From AP-15 sp963846635 (lineage in GTDB: Bacteria; Pseudomonadota; Alphaproteobacteria; ATCC43930; CGMCC-115725), in NCBI GenBank assembly GCA_963846635.1, contig CAWJXM010000052.1, positions 62,001 to 126,000 on the forward strand: 64,000 nucleotides of DNA, given 5' to 3'. The translations under genes were made by a program, and so were the position numbers. Every line of letters begins with the position of its first letter. The stretch's first letter is position 1. Positions 29,299-37,920 of this stretch are shown here, in pieces. Under the pieces are notes generated by a model. That model saw nothing but the letters and a program-made list of their open reading frames with translations. It did not search any database and was not told the DNA's origin.

Positions 29299-30453
29299 TC
29301 AGGCGTGGCCCCACAGGATCTTTGTCGCGCGGCGGGCGCCTTCGGCCAGAGCCTCGAACTTGGCCCAGCAGATCGAGGGATGGCCGACCCGCGTGCCGAG
29401 CCCACAATCGGTGCCGGCAAGCACGTTCTCGCGGCCAACCAATCGCGCGTAGCGCACCAGCCGTTCGGCAACGAGATCGGGATGCTCGATAAAGTCGGTG
29501 CAGTGGCCGACGACCCCGGGAATCAGGGTCGCACCGTCCGGCAGTTTCACCTCCTCAAACACCCGCCACTCATGCTCATGGCAAGGGTTTGAGGCTTCGA
29601 TCGAAAAGCTGCCCGCCCGAACCCTGAAGATCAGATCGATGATGTCGCGCAGCGGAATGTCGTCGTGATGCGGGCCATGATGGCTGCCCCAGCACACATG
29701 CAGCCTGACCTTTTCTCGCGGTATGCCGGTTAGCGCATGGTTCAGCGCATCGACCCTGATCGCGGCATAGTTGCGGTATTCGGGCAGGGTTATTTTGGGC
29801 AGACAGTTCCACCCGTCCGGCAGGTCGGGGTCGTCGATCTGCAACAGAAAACCGGCATCGACGATCGCCTGGTATTCCTCGTGCATGACATCGGCGATCG
29901 CGAACACGAATTCCTCATCGCTTTTGTAATATTCATTCGCAAGCCAATGCTCGATTGTGCCCGGGGTGTTGGCGGACAAAAACGCCTCGCCGACGCTGAC
30001 TCCGGCGAGCGCGGCTTTGAGGTTCGCGATATCGGCAGCGAGATCGGCCTGCCCCGTATAGCGCAATTTTTCGACACAGACCGGCATCGTCGGCGGACCG
30101 ACCGGTCGTGCGCGCGGATTGGCCGCGAAGTAATCGGCGAATTTTGTCTCGTCGCGGGCCGTGATGCTGAGCCGTCGCGGGCCAGCGGAAGGGCGCTCGA
30201 CATAACCGGCGATCCGCCACCGCACGTAATCGGTAAAGTTGGTCTTCGACAATTCGCCGTCGTTGACGCAGTCGAGCCCGCACGCGATCTGCTGGCGAAC
30301 GACCTCCGCTACCGCCGATTTGAGCCGCCGTTCCAGCACGGCGGGGTCAAAAGGTGCGCCGTTGGCCTTGGCGACGATCATTTCGCGCAAATCGGCCGGG
30401 CGCGGCAACGACCCGGCATGGGTCGTCAGGATCCGCTCGGTGCTGTAGAGCAT
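29299..30453 (-). CDS. Cobalamin-independent methionine synthase-like protein (MetE C-terminal domain)
   Basis: A 384-residue single-domain protein of the MetE/UROD-like superfamily. It starts RILTTHAGSLPRPADLREM, has a catalytic-type QIDDPDLPDGW region and keeps zinc ligands in VRLHVCWGSHHG (His-x-Cys) and LAGTDCGLGTR (Cys). Full-length MetE (about 750 residues) has two such domains; this family lacks the N-terminal one. Members transfer methyl groups to thiols using Zn, but whether the substrate is homocysteine or another thiol is unknown. No folate-binding partner is adjacent. The intergenic region upstream (30454-30754) may hold the promoter for it. Confidence 0.8.
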   Translation of the reverse strand: MLYSTERILTTHAGSLPRPADLREMIVAKANGAPFDPAVLERRLKSAVAEVVRQQIACGLDCVNDGELSKTNFTDYVRWRIAGYVERPSAGPRRLSITARDETKFADYFAANPRARPVGPPTMPVCVEKLRYTGQADLAADIANLKAALAGVSVGEAFLSANTPGTIEHWLANEYYKSDEEFVFAIADVMHEEYQAIVDAGFLLQIDDPDLPDGWNCLPKITLPEYRNYAAIRVDALNHALTGIPREKVRLHVCWGSHHGPHHDDIPLRDIIDLIFRVRAGSFSIEASNPCHEHEWRVFEEVKLPDGATLIPGVVGHCTDFIEHPDLVAERLVRYARLVGRENVLAGTDCGLGTRVGHPSICWAKFEALAEGARRATKILWGHA

Positions 30454-30754
30454 TGCTTCCTCCCGGTATTTTGGATTTTATAGCGTGCTTTTGTGCCTGC
30501 TTGCGATAACCTTCGATTGCGTCAGGGGGTAGGCGATAAGCGAACACGCTTCTGCGCGTTCGGCAAGATCCAGCCCCTGCAGCGGCCCCGCCAAAAAGCG
30601 AGGTGCTGCTCAAGGAGATACACGATCTTTTCGCCGAAAAGCAGGTCTAACCAGCGCGCCGGGATCAAGTTCGGCCGCGGGCGCCGAATTCCGCAACTCG
30701 CCTAGCTCGACCGCAACCCGATCATGACTGCGCCGCCGGATTGCATCCAGGGGG
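30454..30754. other. Intergenic region, nothing recognised
   Basis: This 300-bp space lies between the starts-to-end of the MetE-like gene and the ABC ATPase gene. I see no gene, RNA fold or riboswitch motif that I can support; a promoter for the MetE-like gene may lie within it. Confidence 0.3.
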
Positions 30755-31852
30755 TCAAATAACCTGTTCGGTGCGCGGGTCGATCAGATGCATCTTGTTG
30801 AGATCGGCGATGAGGGTCATCGGCTCGCCAGCAGCACCCGCGGCCGCCGGATCAACGCGTCCGCATACCTCGATGCCGTCGACAATAAAATAAACCATCG
30901 TCTCCATGCCCATCGGCTCGACCACATCGAGGCGAACCGAAAACGGGACTGCCCCCGGTGGTGCGTCGCCGCGCGGTTCAGTGATGTGCTCGGGGCGCAG
31001 GCCGAACAGCAATTCGCTGCCGATATAGGAGCGATAACGCGCCTCGTGGGATGCAGGGACCGGGAAGGACAGCCAATCGGACAGCCGGACCGTCAACCCG
31101 GCACCGTTCTGGACGAGATGGCAGGGCAGCAGGTTCATTGTCGGGGAGCCGATAAAGCCCGCGACGAAGCGGGTTTTCGGATGATGGTAGACCTCGTAGG
31201 GTGTGCCGATCTGGTCGATCCGTCCGGCGTTCATCACCACCACCCGGTCCGCGAGAGTCATCGCCTCGACCTGATCATGGGTGACGTAAACCGTCGTTGT
31301 CGTGACTTTCTGATGCACCTTTTTGATCTCGGTGCGCATCTGTACGCGCAATTTCGCGTCGAGATTCGATAAAGGTTCATCAAACAGGAACACCTTAGGA
31401 TTGCGCACAATGGCGCGACCCATCGCCACGCGTTGCCGTTGGCCGCCGGAAAGCTGCTTTGGCCGCCGATCAAGAAGATTGGTAATGTCGAGAATATGAG
31501 CCGCCACCTCGACGCGCTCCTTGATCTCTGCCTTGGGAAACCTCTTCAGGCGCAGGCCGAAGGACATATTCTCGAACACCGTCATATGCGGGTAGAGCGC
31601 ATAATTCTGAAAAACCATTGCGATATCACGGTCCTTTGGGGGCACATCGTTGACCAGTTGATCTCCGATGTAGATCTCGCCCGAGGTTGCTTCCTCGAGA
31701 CCCGCGATCATTCGCAAGGTCGTGGTCTTGCCGCAACCTGACGGACCTACGAGAACAATGAATTCGCGGTCTACGATATCGAGATCGATCCCCTGGACCG
31801 CTGGGGTTTTATCGAACATCTTGACAATATTGCGAAGCGCAACCTGCGCCAT
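30755..31852 (-). CDS. ABC transporter ATP-binding protein, MalK/UgpC type
   Basis: A 365-residue ATPase of the carbohydrate-uptake (CUT1) class. Walker A (GPSGCGKTTTLRMIAG), Q-loop, signature (LSGGQRQRVAMGRAIV), Walker B (VFLFDEPLSNLDAKLR) and the switch His (TVYVTHDQVEAMTLADR) are all present, followed by a C-terminal TOBE domain (from about residue 230) that binds ligands or enzyme IIA-type regulators in MalK. It would power import of sugars or glycerol phosphate. No permease or binding-protein gene is adjacent in the window, so it may serve distant permeases, as known for MsmK/UgpC-like ATPases. The identity of the substrate is not visible. Confidence 0.92.
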   Translation of the reverse strand: MAQVALRNIVKMFDKTPAVQGIDLDIVDREFIVLVGPSGCGKTTTLRMIAGLEEATSGEIYIGDQLVNDVPPKDRDIAMVFQNYALYPHMTVFENMSFGLRLKRFPKAEIKERVEVAAHILDITNLLDRRPKQLSGGQRQRVAMGRAIVRNPKVFLFDEPLSNLDAKLRVQMRTEIKKVHQKVTTTTVYVTHDQVEAMTLADRVVVMNAGRIDQIGTPYEVYHHPKTRFVAGFIGSPTMNLLPCHLVQNGAGLTVRLSDWLSFPVPASHEARYRSYIGSELLFGLRPEHITEPRGDAPPGAVPFSVRLDVVEPMGMETMVYFIVDGIEVCGRVDPAAAGAAGEPMTLIADLNKMHLIDPRTEQVI

Positions 31853-32095
31853 CTTGCCCGTCCTTCTATTCGCCCTTAGTTAGGCCGTCCCTCAAGCCAC
31901 CATGTAGTCTACCCCAAACGGGTAAATCAGCAATGCCGGTCTCGGGATGGTGCTGCATCCTTCCGCAGGGACCGTTATCGGCGCGTATTGCGAATTAGTG
32001 ACCGCTGCAATCGCCTTGAGGCCGGATGGATATGCCATCCTACCGCGGCCAAGTATTGCAAGTGCCAGGGGAAGCGCCCTAAGCCGAGTAGCAAG

Positions 32096-34036
32096 CTACT
32101 CACTCTCGCTGCGCGCTTCGCGCGTCTCGACCGACACGTCACCCGCCGCGGGGCTGAAGATGCCGGCATCGTCGGGTCGCGACCCGCGGTGCCGCTCGAG
32201 TTCGTGGGCATAGCGACGCAAGGCATAGGCTTCGCTCAAATAGCCGATGACCCGGCGACCCTCGGGATTGTCGATGACCGGCAACGTCTCTTGCGCCGCT
32301 TCGCTGAAGCGGTTGAGTGCGGTTCGCAGATCGTCGCCGGGGAGCAGGTAGGAGGGCAGGGCTGCCTGCAACTCGCCCACGGTTTTGGGATCATCCGCAT
32401 CGGCAACGCCGTGCGTCTCCGCCGGATCTAAGATGCCTGATAACCGTCCCTCGTCATCGACGACAAAGACCTGCTTGGTACTGCCGGCCGGGTAGCGTCG
32501 GTGCAACTCATCGAGCGACAGTGCCGCCGAAATTACAGCAGGATCGCGCCGCATCATCGGACCGATCAACAGTTCGTTGATCCAGCCGACATCCTCAGGG
32601 CTGCGGATCGTCAGCCCGCGCAGGTGGAAGCGCCACGTCGCAAACGAATAACCAAACCAATGCCGCACCGCGAACGACGCGGTCACGACGCCGACCATGA
32701 CTCCGATCGTTGCCGAAAAATCGCCGGTCGTCTCCAGCACCAGCATGATCATCGTCATCGGCGCGCCGACAATTGCCGCCGCCACGGCACCCATTCCGAC
32801 GAGCGCGTAGATCGTTGGATCGGCGGAGAGATGGGGGACGAACTGCAGGACAAGTCCGCCGATCAGGCTGCCGAACAACGCGCCAAGGAATAGTGAGGAA
32901 CTGAACAGACCGCCGCGAAACCCGGAGCCGATCGAAATCGCCGAGCCCACAATCTTGGCGATCACCAATCCTGCGAGCAGCCAGAGATCGTAGCCCCCGT
33001 GCAGGTCTTGCAGGATCCCGCCGTGGCCGCTGCCAAGGACTTGTGGAAACGGCACCGCCACAAGACCCAGGATCAAGCCGCCGAGCGCCGGCCGCGCCCA
33101 GCGCGGCACGGCCTGCGCGCGGAACAGCCTCTCGGTCGAGGTGACCCCTTTCATTGTTGCGATGCCAAGCCCGGCGGCAGCCAACCCCATCCCAAAAAAC
33201 GCGAGGTAGTCCGCTGGCGTCAGCCCGGTGTCGTGCCATACGACAAAGATTGGGTTCGAGGCAAACAGCGCGCGTACCACCAGCACCGCGGTCAAGGCCG
33301 AGATCCCGACCGGGGCCAAAGCCTGCAAAGTGTAGCTGCCGATGATCAGCTCAAAGGCGTAAAAGGACCCGCTGAGCGGCGCGTTGAATGCGGCGGCGAT
33401 GGCGCCAGCGGCGCCGCAACCCACCAACAGGCGCACATCGTCGCGGCGCAGCCCGACGTTTCGGCCGATCCGCGATGCCAGCGCCGCGCCAAGCTGAGTG
33501 TACGCCGCCTCGAGGCCGACCGAGGCGCCAAACCCGCCCGACAAAATCGTGACCCAGACAAGCCCGATACTGTCGCTTACCGACATTCGGCCACCGAACA
33601 GCGCGTTGGCTTCGATCGCATCGACGACTTCGCGGGGGCGCCAGCGGCGCAGGATTGTCGCGGTCAGGCCGACGATCAGCCCGCCAAGGATCGGCACAAC
33701 CACCACACGGGGCGGGCCGATGCCGGTGACTTCGCTGAGATGCGCGCCGAACGGGATGCCAAAGGTCAGCATTCGGACCAAGCCCAGCGACAGGTTGATC
33801 AGAACGACACCGAGCCCGGCGGCAATGCCAACGGCCAGTGCCAGGACGAGCAGAAACAGCTCGCTGTCCCGCAACCGCGCGTCACGTCGCGCGGTGGCGG
33901 TCGCGGGGTCGATTTCTTCAGTCCCGGCGTCCGATGCGATCTCGGCCACGCGCTTCGGCATAGGCGCATCACGCGCCCGTGGCAAGTCAGAGCGTGCGGC
34001 GGGACCCGCGTCATCAGCCAAGGTCATAAGTCGCAT
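32096..34036 (-). CDS. ClC-family chloride channel/transporter with C-terminal CBS domains
   Basis: A 646-residue ClC protein. After a hydrophilic N-terminus the membrane region (about residues 60-430) has ClC-type helices, including GGFGASVGLEAAYTQLGAAL, where the E aligns with the gating glutamate although the usual GREGP is replaced, and GSGFRGGLFSSSLFLGALFG in place of GxFxP. Residues about 480-610 carry two CBS motifs (QVFVVDDEGRLSGIL and TLPVIDNPEGRRVIGYL), which regulate by nucleotide binding in related proteins. Whether it is a channel or a Cl-/H+ exchanger is not visible. I chose the ATG at 34036; 34027 is the next. It follows the ABC-CNBD gene on the same strand with a gap of about 20 bp, so an operon is likely. 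Confidence 0.87.
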   Translation of the reverse strand: MRLMTLADDAGPAARSDLPRARDAPMPKRVAEIASDAGTEEIDPATATARRDARLRDSELFLLVLALAVGIAAGLGVVLINLSLGLVRMLTFGIPFGAHLSEVTGIGPPRVVVVPILGGLIVGLTATILRRWRPREVVDAIEANALFGGRMSVSDSIGLVWVTILSGGFGASVGLEAAYTQLGAALASRIGRNVGLRRDDVRLLVGCGAAGAIAAAFNAPLSGSFYAFELIIGSYTLQALAPVGISALTAVLVVRALFASNPIFVVWHDTGLTPADYLAFFGMGLAAAGLGIATMKGVTSTERLFRAQAVPRWARPALGGLILGLVAVPFPQVLGSGHGGILQDLHGGYDLWLLAGLVIAKIVGSAISIGSGFRGGLFSSSLFLGALFGSLIGGLVLQFVPHLSADPTIYALVGMGAVAAAIVGAPMTMIMLVLETTGDFSATIGVMVGVVTASFAVRHWFGYSFATWRFHLRGLTIRSPEDVGWINELLIGPMMRRDPAVISAALSLDELHRRYPAGSTKQVFVVDDEGRLSGILDPAETHGVADADDPKTVGELQAALPSYLLPGDDLRTALNRFSEAAQETLPVIDNPEGRRVIGYLSEAYALRRYAHELERHRGSRPDDAGIFSPAAGDVSVETREARSESE

Positions 34037-34058
34037 GATGCGCAAAGCCGGGCCGTTC

Positions 34059-35198
34059 CTAATGGCGGGAGAAGTAAACCCGATAAAGCTGGTCACGGAA
34101 TGGTGCACTGCTCTCGATCGCCGACTGAAAGTCGGCCTTGCCAAGCACGAAAGTATCGAGCGGCTGGGTCGCGAGCACGGTGGCGTTGCGCGGCTCGCCG
34201 CTGATCAGCGCTACCTCGCCAAAGAAATCACCACGCCCTAGCCGTGCTACTTCGTGTTCTGTGCGAATAACATCGACCTCGCCATCAGAGATTAGAAAGA
34301 ACTCTTCTCCCGATTCTCCTTCTCGGATTATGGTTTCACCAGCCTCGTATTTTCGCTTTTTCATCTTTTCGGCGACATCGGTCAGCTGCGTCGGGGTCAG
34401 CGCCCGGAACAGGTCGACAGCGCGCAAGAACTCGCAAATTCTCAGGGCGTCGTGCAGCACCACATCCGAGACGATGCGACCATCAACCATATGAACAAGC
34501 CGATCGGCGGATTCAATTATGCGGTAGTCATGCGTCACCATGAGGACCGCGAAATCGTGCTCGATCGTCATTGATTTAAGCAGCTCGACGACGGTTCGTG
34601 TTAAATCGCGATCGAGCGCGGCTGTCGGCTCATCGGCGAGGACGAGATGCGGGCAATTGACCAGCGCGCGCGCAATTGCCACCCGCTGACGTTCGCCACC
34701 AGACAGCGACCGTGGCTTGTAATCGATGCGATGGCCAAGACCGAGGCGACTGAGGATCTCGACGCCGCGCTGGCGCATGGTGTCGGGCCGCTCATGGCCC
34801 AATTGCATCGCCATCTTGACGTTTTCGTAGGCGGTCAGCGCATCGAATAGATTGTGCATTTGAAAGACAAAGCCGATCTCGCGGCGCACCTCGACAAGAT
34901 TGCGCGGCTTGAGGTGCGACAGATCGCGACCAAGCACTTCGATGCGACCCGCCTGCACCGAGCGCAAGCCGCCGATCAGGGTCAGCAGAGTCGTTTTGCC
35001 GGCTCCCGATGGGCCGGTCATCACGACCAGTTCGCCCGGCGGAACCTCAAGGTGATCGTCGAACAGCACTTGATTGCGTGCCGCACCCTCGCCGTAAAAG
35101 TGATTGAGGCCTTCGACCCGCACCGCCGGCTCCACGGAGACAAGTGGGGCGATCGGTGCTGCCGCGGGGGCCGCGGGCTCGGCGAGCATTGCGCACAT
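34059..35198 (-). CDS. DevA/LolD-type ABC ATPase fused to a cyclic-nucleotide-binding domain
   Basis: A 379-residue fusion. Residues about 20-260 form an ABC ATPase: MTGPSGAGKTTLLTLIGG (Walker A), LSGGERQRVAIARALV (signature), LVLADEPTAALDRDLT (Walker B) and VLMVTHDYRIIESADR (switch His). Residues about 265-370 form a cyclic-nucleotide-binding domain: EFFLISDGEVDVI and FFGEVALISGEPRNATVLA, with the phosphate-binding Arg. The ATP hydrolysis of this exporter may therefore be gated by cAMP or another cyclic nucleotide. The start ATG overlaps the stop of the DevC-like gene by one base (TGATG), so coupling is expected. It forms a cassette with the two permease genes, but no HlyD-like adaptor is adjacent. 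Confidence 0.85.
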   Translation of the reverse strand: MCAMLAEPAAPAAAPIAPLVSVEPAVRVEGLNHFYGEGAARNQVLFDDHLEVPPGELVVMTGPSGAGKTTLLTLIGGLRSVQAGRIEVLGRDLSHLKPRNLVEVRREIGFVFQMHNLFDALTAYENVKMAMQLGHERPDTMRQRGVEILSRLGLGHRIDYKPRSLSGGERQRVAIARALVNCPHLVLADEPTAALDRDLTRTVVELLKSMTIEHDFAVLMVTHDYRIIESADRLVHMVDGRIVSDVVLHDALRICEFLRAVDLFRALTPTQLTDVAEKMKKRKYEAGETIIREGESGEEFFLISDGEVDVIRTEHEVARLGRGDFFGEVALISGEPRNATVLATQPLDTFVLGKADFQSAIESSAPFRDQLYRVYFSRH

Positions 35199-36380
35199 CA
35201 AAACACCTCCGCCGGGTCGGCCCGGACCACCCTTCCCACCGCGATCAGAGCCGATAACAGGCACATGCCGACGGTCAGGCCGAGGCTCACCAAAATGATG
35301 CCGAGGCTCATCTGCATCGGCAAAAGCGCGATCTGGCCGATCAACCGATAAAGCCCGAGGCTGAGCAGCACCGCGGGTACCCAACCCGTCACCCCGTTCA
35401 GCGCCGCCTGTTCCAGCACCACCCGCAACAGGAAAACCGTCGGGTAGCCGATCGCTTTTAATGTCGCATATTGCGGCAACAAGTCGGAAATCTCGGTAAA
35501 GGTGATCTGATACGAGATCAACAGGCCGACTACAAAACCCACGATCGTTCCAATTGCGAAAATCGGTCCGGCCGAGGACACGTCAGCCTGGAAGGCGCGT
35601 TCAAAGGCGATTAGCTGAGCCTTGGTCATCACCGCAATCGTCGCCGGCAGCGCCTTTCTCAGCGCCCGTTGAACCGAATTCAGGATCGGCGCCAGCAGCA
35701 AGCTTAATCACGCCGAGCGCGACCCCGGGTGGGTTGCCCAGCGTGCCGTGAAGCAGGCTCGCAAAAGTGCGACCGCTCATAATAACGGTGCCGTCGCTGA
35801 TGAAATCGGGACCGAGCGCGAACTTGCCGACGATGTCGACTTTGACCCCATTGATTTCGGTTTGCGAGATGTCGCGGTTCATCCCGAGAAACCTGCGGCC
35901 GCGGCGATCGACGAGAACCGTACCGCTAGCCGCCAGCTTGTCGCGCTGGTCGTTCACCTCGGGGAATAAAAACACCGGCTTGTCAGGCTCGAAGGCGAAA
36001 CCACGGACCAAGTAAACCTTTCCATCCAGCGGATTTTTCCAGAACAGATTGTACCAGTCGGCATAGAGCGGCCGCGCGCTCGCCACCCCCGGCACGTTTT
36101 TCGCGGTCGCCAACAGGCTATAAGAGAATGGATCCTGTGTCGCAAACTGGTATTTGTGGATGCTCTGTAGAAAGATGTCGCCATCAAGGCCGCGCAGAAC
36201 CTGCAGCGCGGCATCGAAAAACGCTTGCTGAAAGCCGAGCTGCATCAGCATCAGCAGCACCGCAAAGCCGATCCCTGCGCTCGACCGCACCAGGCGCCAT
36301 TTGTGGGCGGTGAGGCTGCGCCAAGCAAGCGGGACCGGATGCGATCCGGCGCGCCCGGGAAGCGAAAAAGCAATAGCCAC
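35198..36380 (-). pseudogene. DevC/FtsX-family ABC permease with one frameshift
   Basis: The N-terminal part reads from a GTG at 36380: PLAWRSLTAHKWRLVRSSAG, then a first membrane span and a periplasmic loop of about 200 residues with SRPLYADWYNL-like DevC features. Near 35680, after LGVIKLAAGADP, the frame shifts; the adjacent frame continues NSVQRALRKALPATIAVMTK and encodes three further spans to a stop at 35198. A single indel restores a protein of about 390 residues. It is the partner permease of the ABC ATPase downstream and follows the first permease on the same strand. If the indel is a sequencing error, the gene is intact. Confidence 0.78.
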
Positions 36381-36393
36381 CCCGCCGCTCCGC

Positions 36394-37524
36394 TCAGAAG
36401 ACGTCGGCCGGATCGGCACGTCGCAACCCACTCATCGCGAGCACAGCGGAGACAACGGCCATGACCAACGACGCCGCCAGCACCCATGCCGTATGGCCAA
36501 GCGACAGCGTTACCGGCAGCAGCGTCTGCTGCCTGATTTCGTCATAAAGCAGGGCCGCCGCCGCTAATGCCGGGCCAAAACCGGCTATCGCGATCGACAG
36601 CGACATTGTGGTGACCGTGGCGGCTAGCGCGCCATCGCCATAGCCGATCGCTTTCAGCGTGGCAAATTGCGGCAGCTGCCGACTCACTTGGGTCGAGACG
36701 ATTTGATTGACGACCATGATCCCGACCACGACCGAGATCAGCAAGCCCGAGCCGAAGATCAGCCCCACCGAGGTCCGTGTTGTCCAATAGGAGGTTTCGT
36801 GTGCGGTAAGTTCCGGGCGGGTGAAAATGCGCGTATCGGGACCTGTGGATTTTTGCAGCTCGGCGGCGGCCCGTTCGGGGTCGACCCCCGGCTTGAGCTG
36901 GATTGCGCCGAGATTGACCATACCGAGACCGCGGCGTGGCAGCAGCCGCGAGAAATTGGCCTCGCTGAGGAGTGCGACGCCGAGCCCCATAAAGCCGGTA
37001 CCGAGCACATAGGTCCCGCCGATCGTTTCCTTGCGATCATCGATCTGGACGACGCGGCCGGCATCGATCCGTCCGAACATGGGTCGCGTCGTACTGTCAA
37101 CGAGGATCGTGTCCGGCTTCGCCAGGGTGGCGCGCTGTGATGTGATACTTGGGGGTGTCAGGACATCGCTAGCCGGGTCGAAGCCGATCATGAAAAGATC
37201 AGGCCACAGCTCGTCCTCGCCGCTTTTCCATTTCCCGACTGCGAAATAGAGTGGCGTTGCTGCGACAACGTCAGGTGAATTGCGCGTCGCAGCGAGCCGG
37301 CTCAGCGGGAAGGCACCGGGCTGCGCTTGGTATTCGTACTGGTCCGAAACCAGCAGCAGATCAAATCGCATGTGATCGTAAAGAAGCATCCCCCCTTGCG
37401 GCACCGCAAAAAACAACCCGAGCTGGATAAAGACCAGCAGAATCGCCATGAAGATCCCGAGCAGTGCGAGCGCGGTTCGCCCTTTGTCATAGGTCAAAAT
37501 TCGCCAGGCAAGTGCCACGGTCAC
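36394..37524 (-). CDS. DevC/FtsX-family ABC permease
   Basis: A 376-residue inner-membrane permease with the MacB/FtsX layout: an N-terminal span (GRTALALLGIFMAILLVFIQ), a large extracytoplasmic loop of about 200 residues, and three C-terminal spans (VGLIFGSGLLISVVVGIMVV, SRQLPQFATLKAIGYGDGAL and a final span). The conserved QFATLKAIGY segment is the coupling helix region of DevC-type permeases. Heterocyst-type DevBCA exporters move glycolipids, whereas other DevC relatives export peptides or lipids, so the cargo is unknown. It is 13 bp ahead of the second permease and forms the start of the operon with the CNBD-ATPase. Confidence 0.85.
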   Translation of the reverse strand: MTVALAWRILTYDKGRTALALLGIFMAILLVFIQLGLFFAVPQGGMLLYDHMRFDLLLVSDQYEYQAQPGAFPLSRLAATRNSPDVVAATPLYFAVGKWKSGEDELWPDLFMIGFDPASDVLTPPSITSQRATLAKPDTILVDSTTRPMFGRIDAGRVVQIDDRKETIGGTYVLGTGFMGLGVALLSEANFSRLLPRRGLGMVNLGAIQLKPGVDPERAAAELQKSTGPDTRIFTRPELTAHETSYWTTRTSVGLIFGSGLLISVVVGIMVVNQIVSTQVSRQLPQFATLKAIGYGDGALAATVTTMSLSIAIAGFGPALAAAALLYDEIRQQTLLPVTLSLGHTAWVLAASLVMAVVSAVLAMSGLRRADPADVF

Positions 37525-37920
37525 GTCTTATTCCCTTGCCAATCATGGTGTAGTCGCCGCATCGGCCGGCCCTCTCGTATTTGTGGGCGCCCCGACTTGC
37601 GCTTCGCTGGGAACCACGCCGCCCCGCCCCAAGGCATAATCGTCGATCGCATCTCGCGCAGGTCAACCTTAATTGCACGAACCGGCGATATTTTTACTGT
37701 CGTGCTCCGAGCCGTTTACAAAGCGTGTAGGCATGGCTGTTTTGGCGAGGCGCGTTCCGGAGCGCTACCCACAGCACGGCTTTTCCTTTCTTGTGACGTT
37801 CGCGCATTGTCGTTTTGATAGTGTGTGCCGCAGAATCGCGGGAACCTCCACTCGGCACAACGACGTTTGCTGGCTCGCCAGCCGATCGGGATACGCGGCG
37901 ATTCATCGGGATCGAAGATA
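37525..37920. other. Divergent intergenic region upstream of glnE and the exporter operon
   Basis: Nearly 400 bp between the divergent exporter and glnE starts. I see no credible gene; open frames present are shadows of the glnE upstream extension. It should hold promoters in both directions, but I cannot identify -35/-10 boxes with confidence. Confidence 0.35.

Noticed and set aside
32999..34204. Plus-strand frame of 401 codons
   Set aside because: It is opposite the ClC gene and contains mostly Arg, Gln, Asp and His with no family pattern.
35198..36431. Programmed frameshift in the DevC-like gene
   Set aside because: No slippery heptamer or strong stem could be seen at about 35680, so a plain indel is the simpler explanation.
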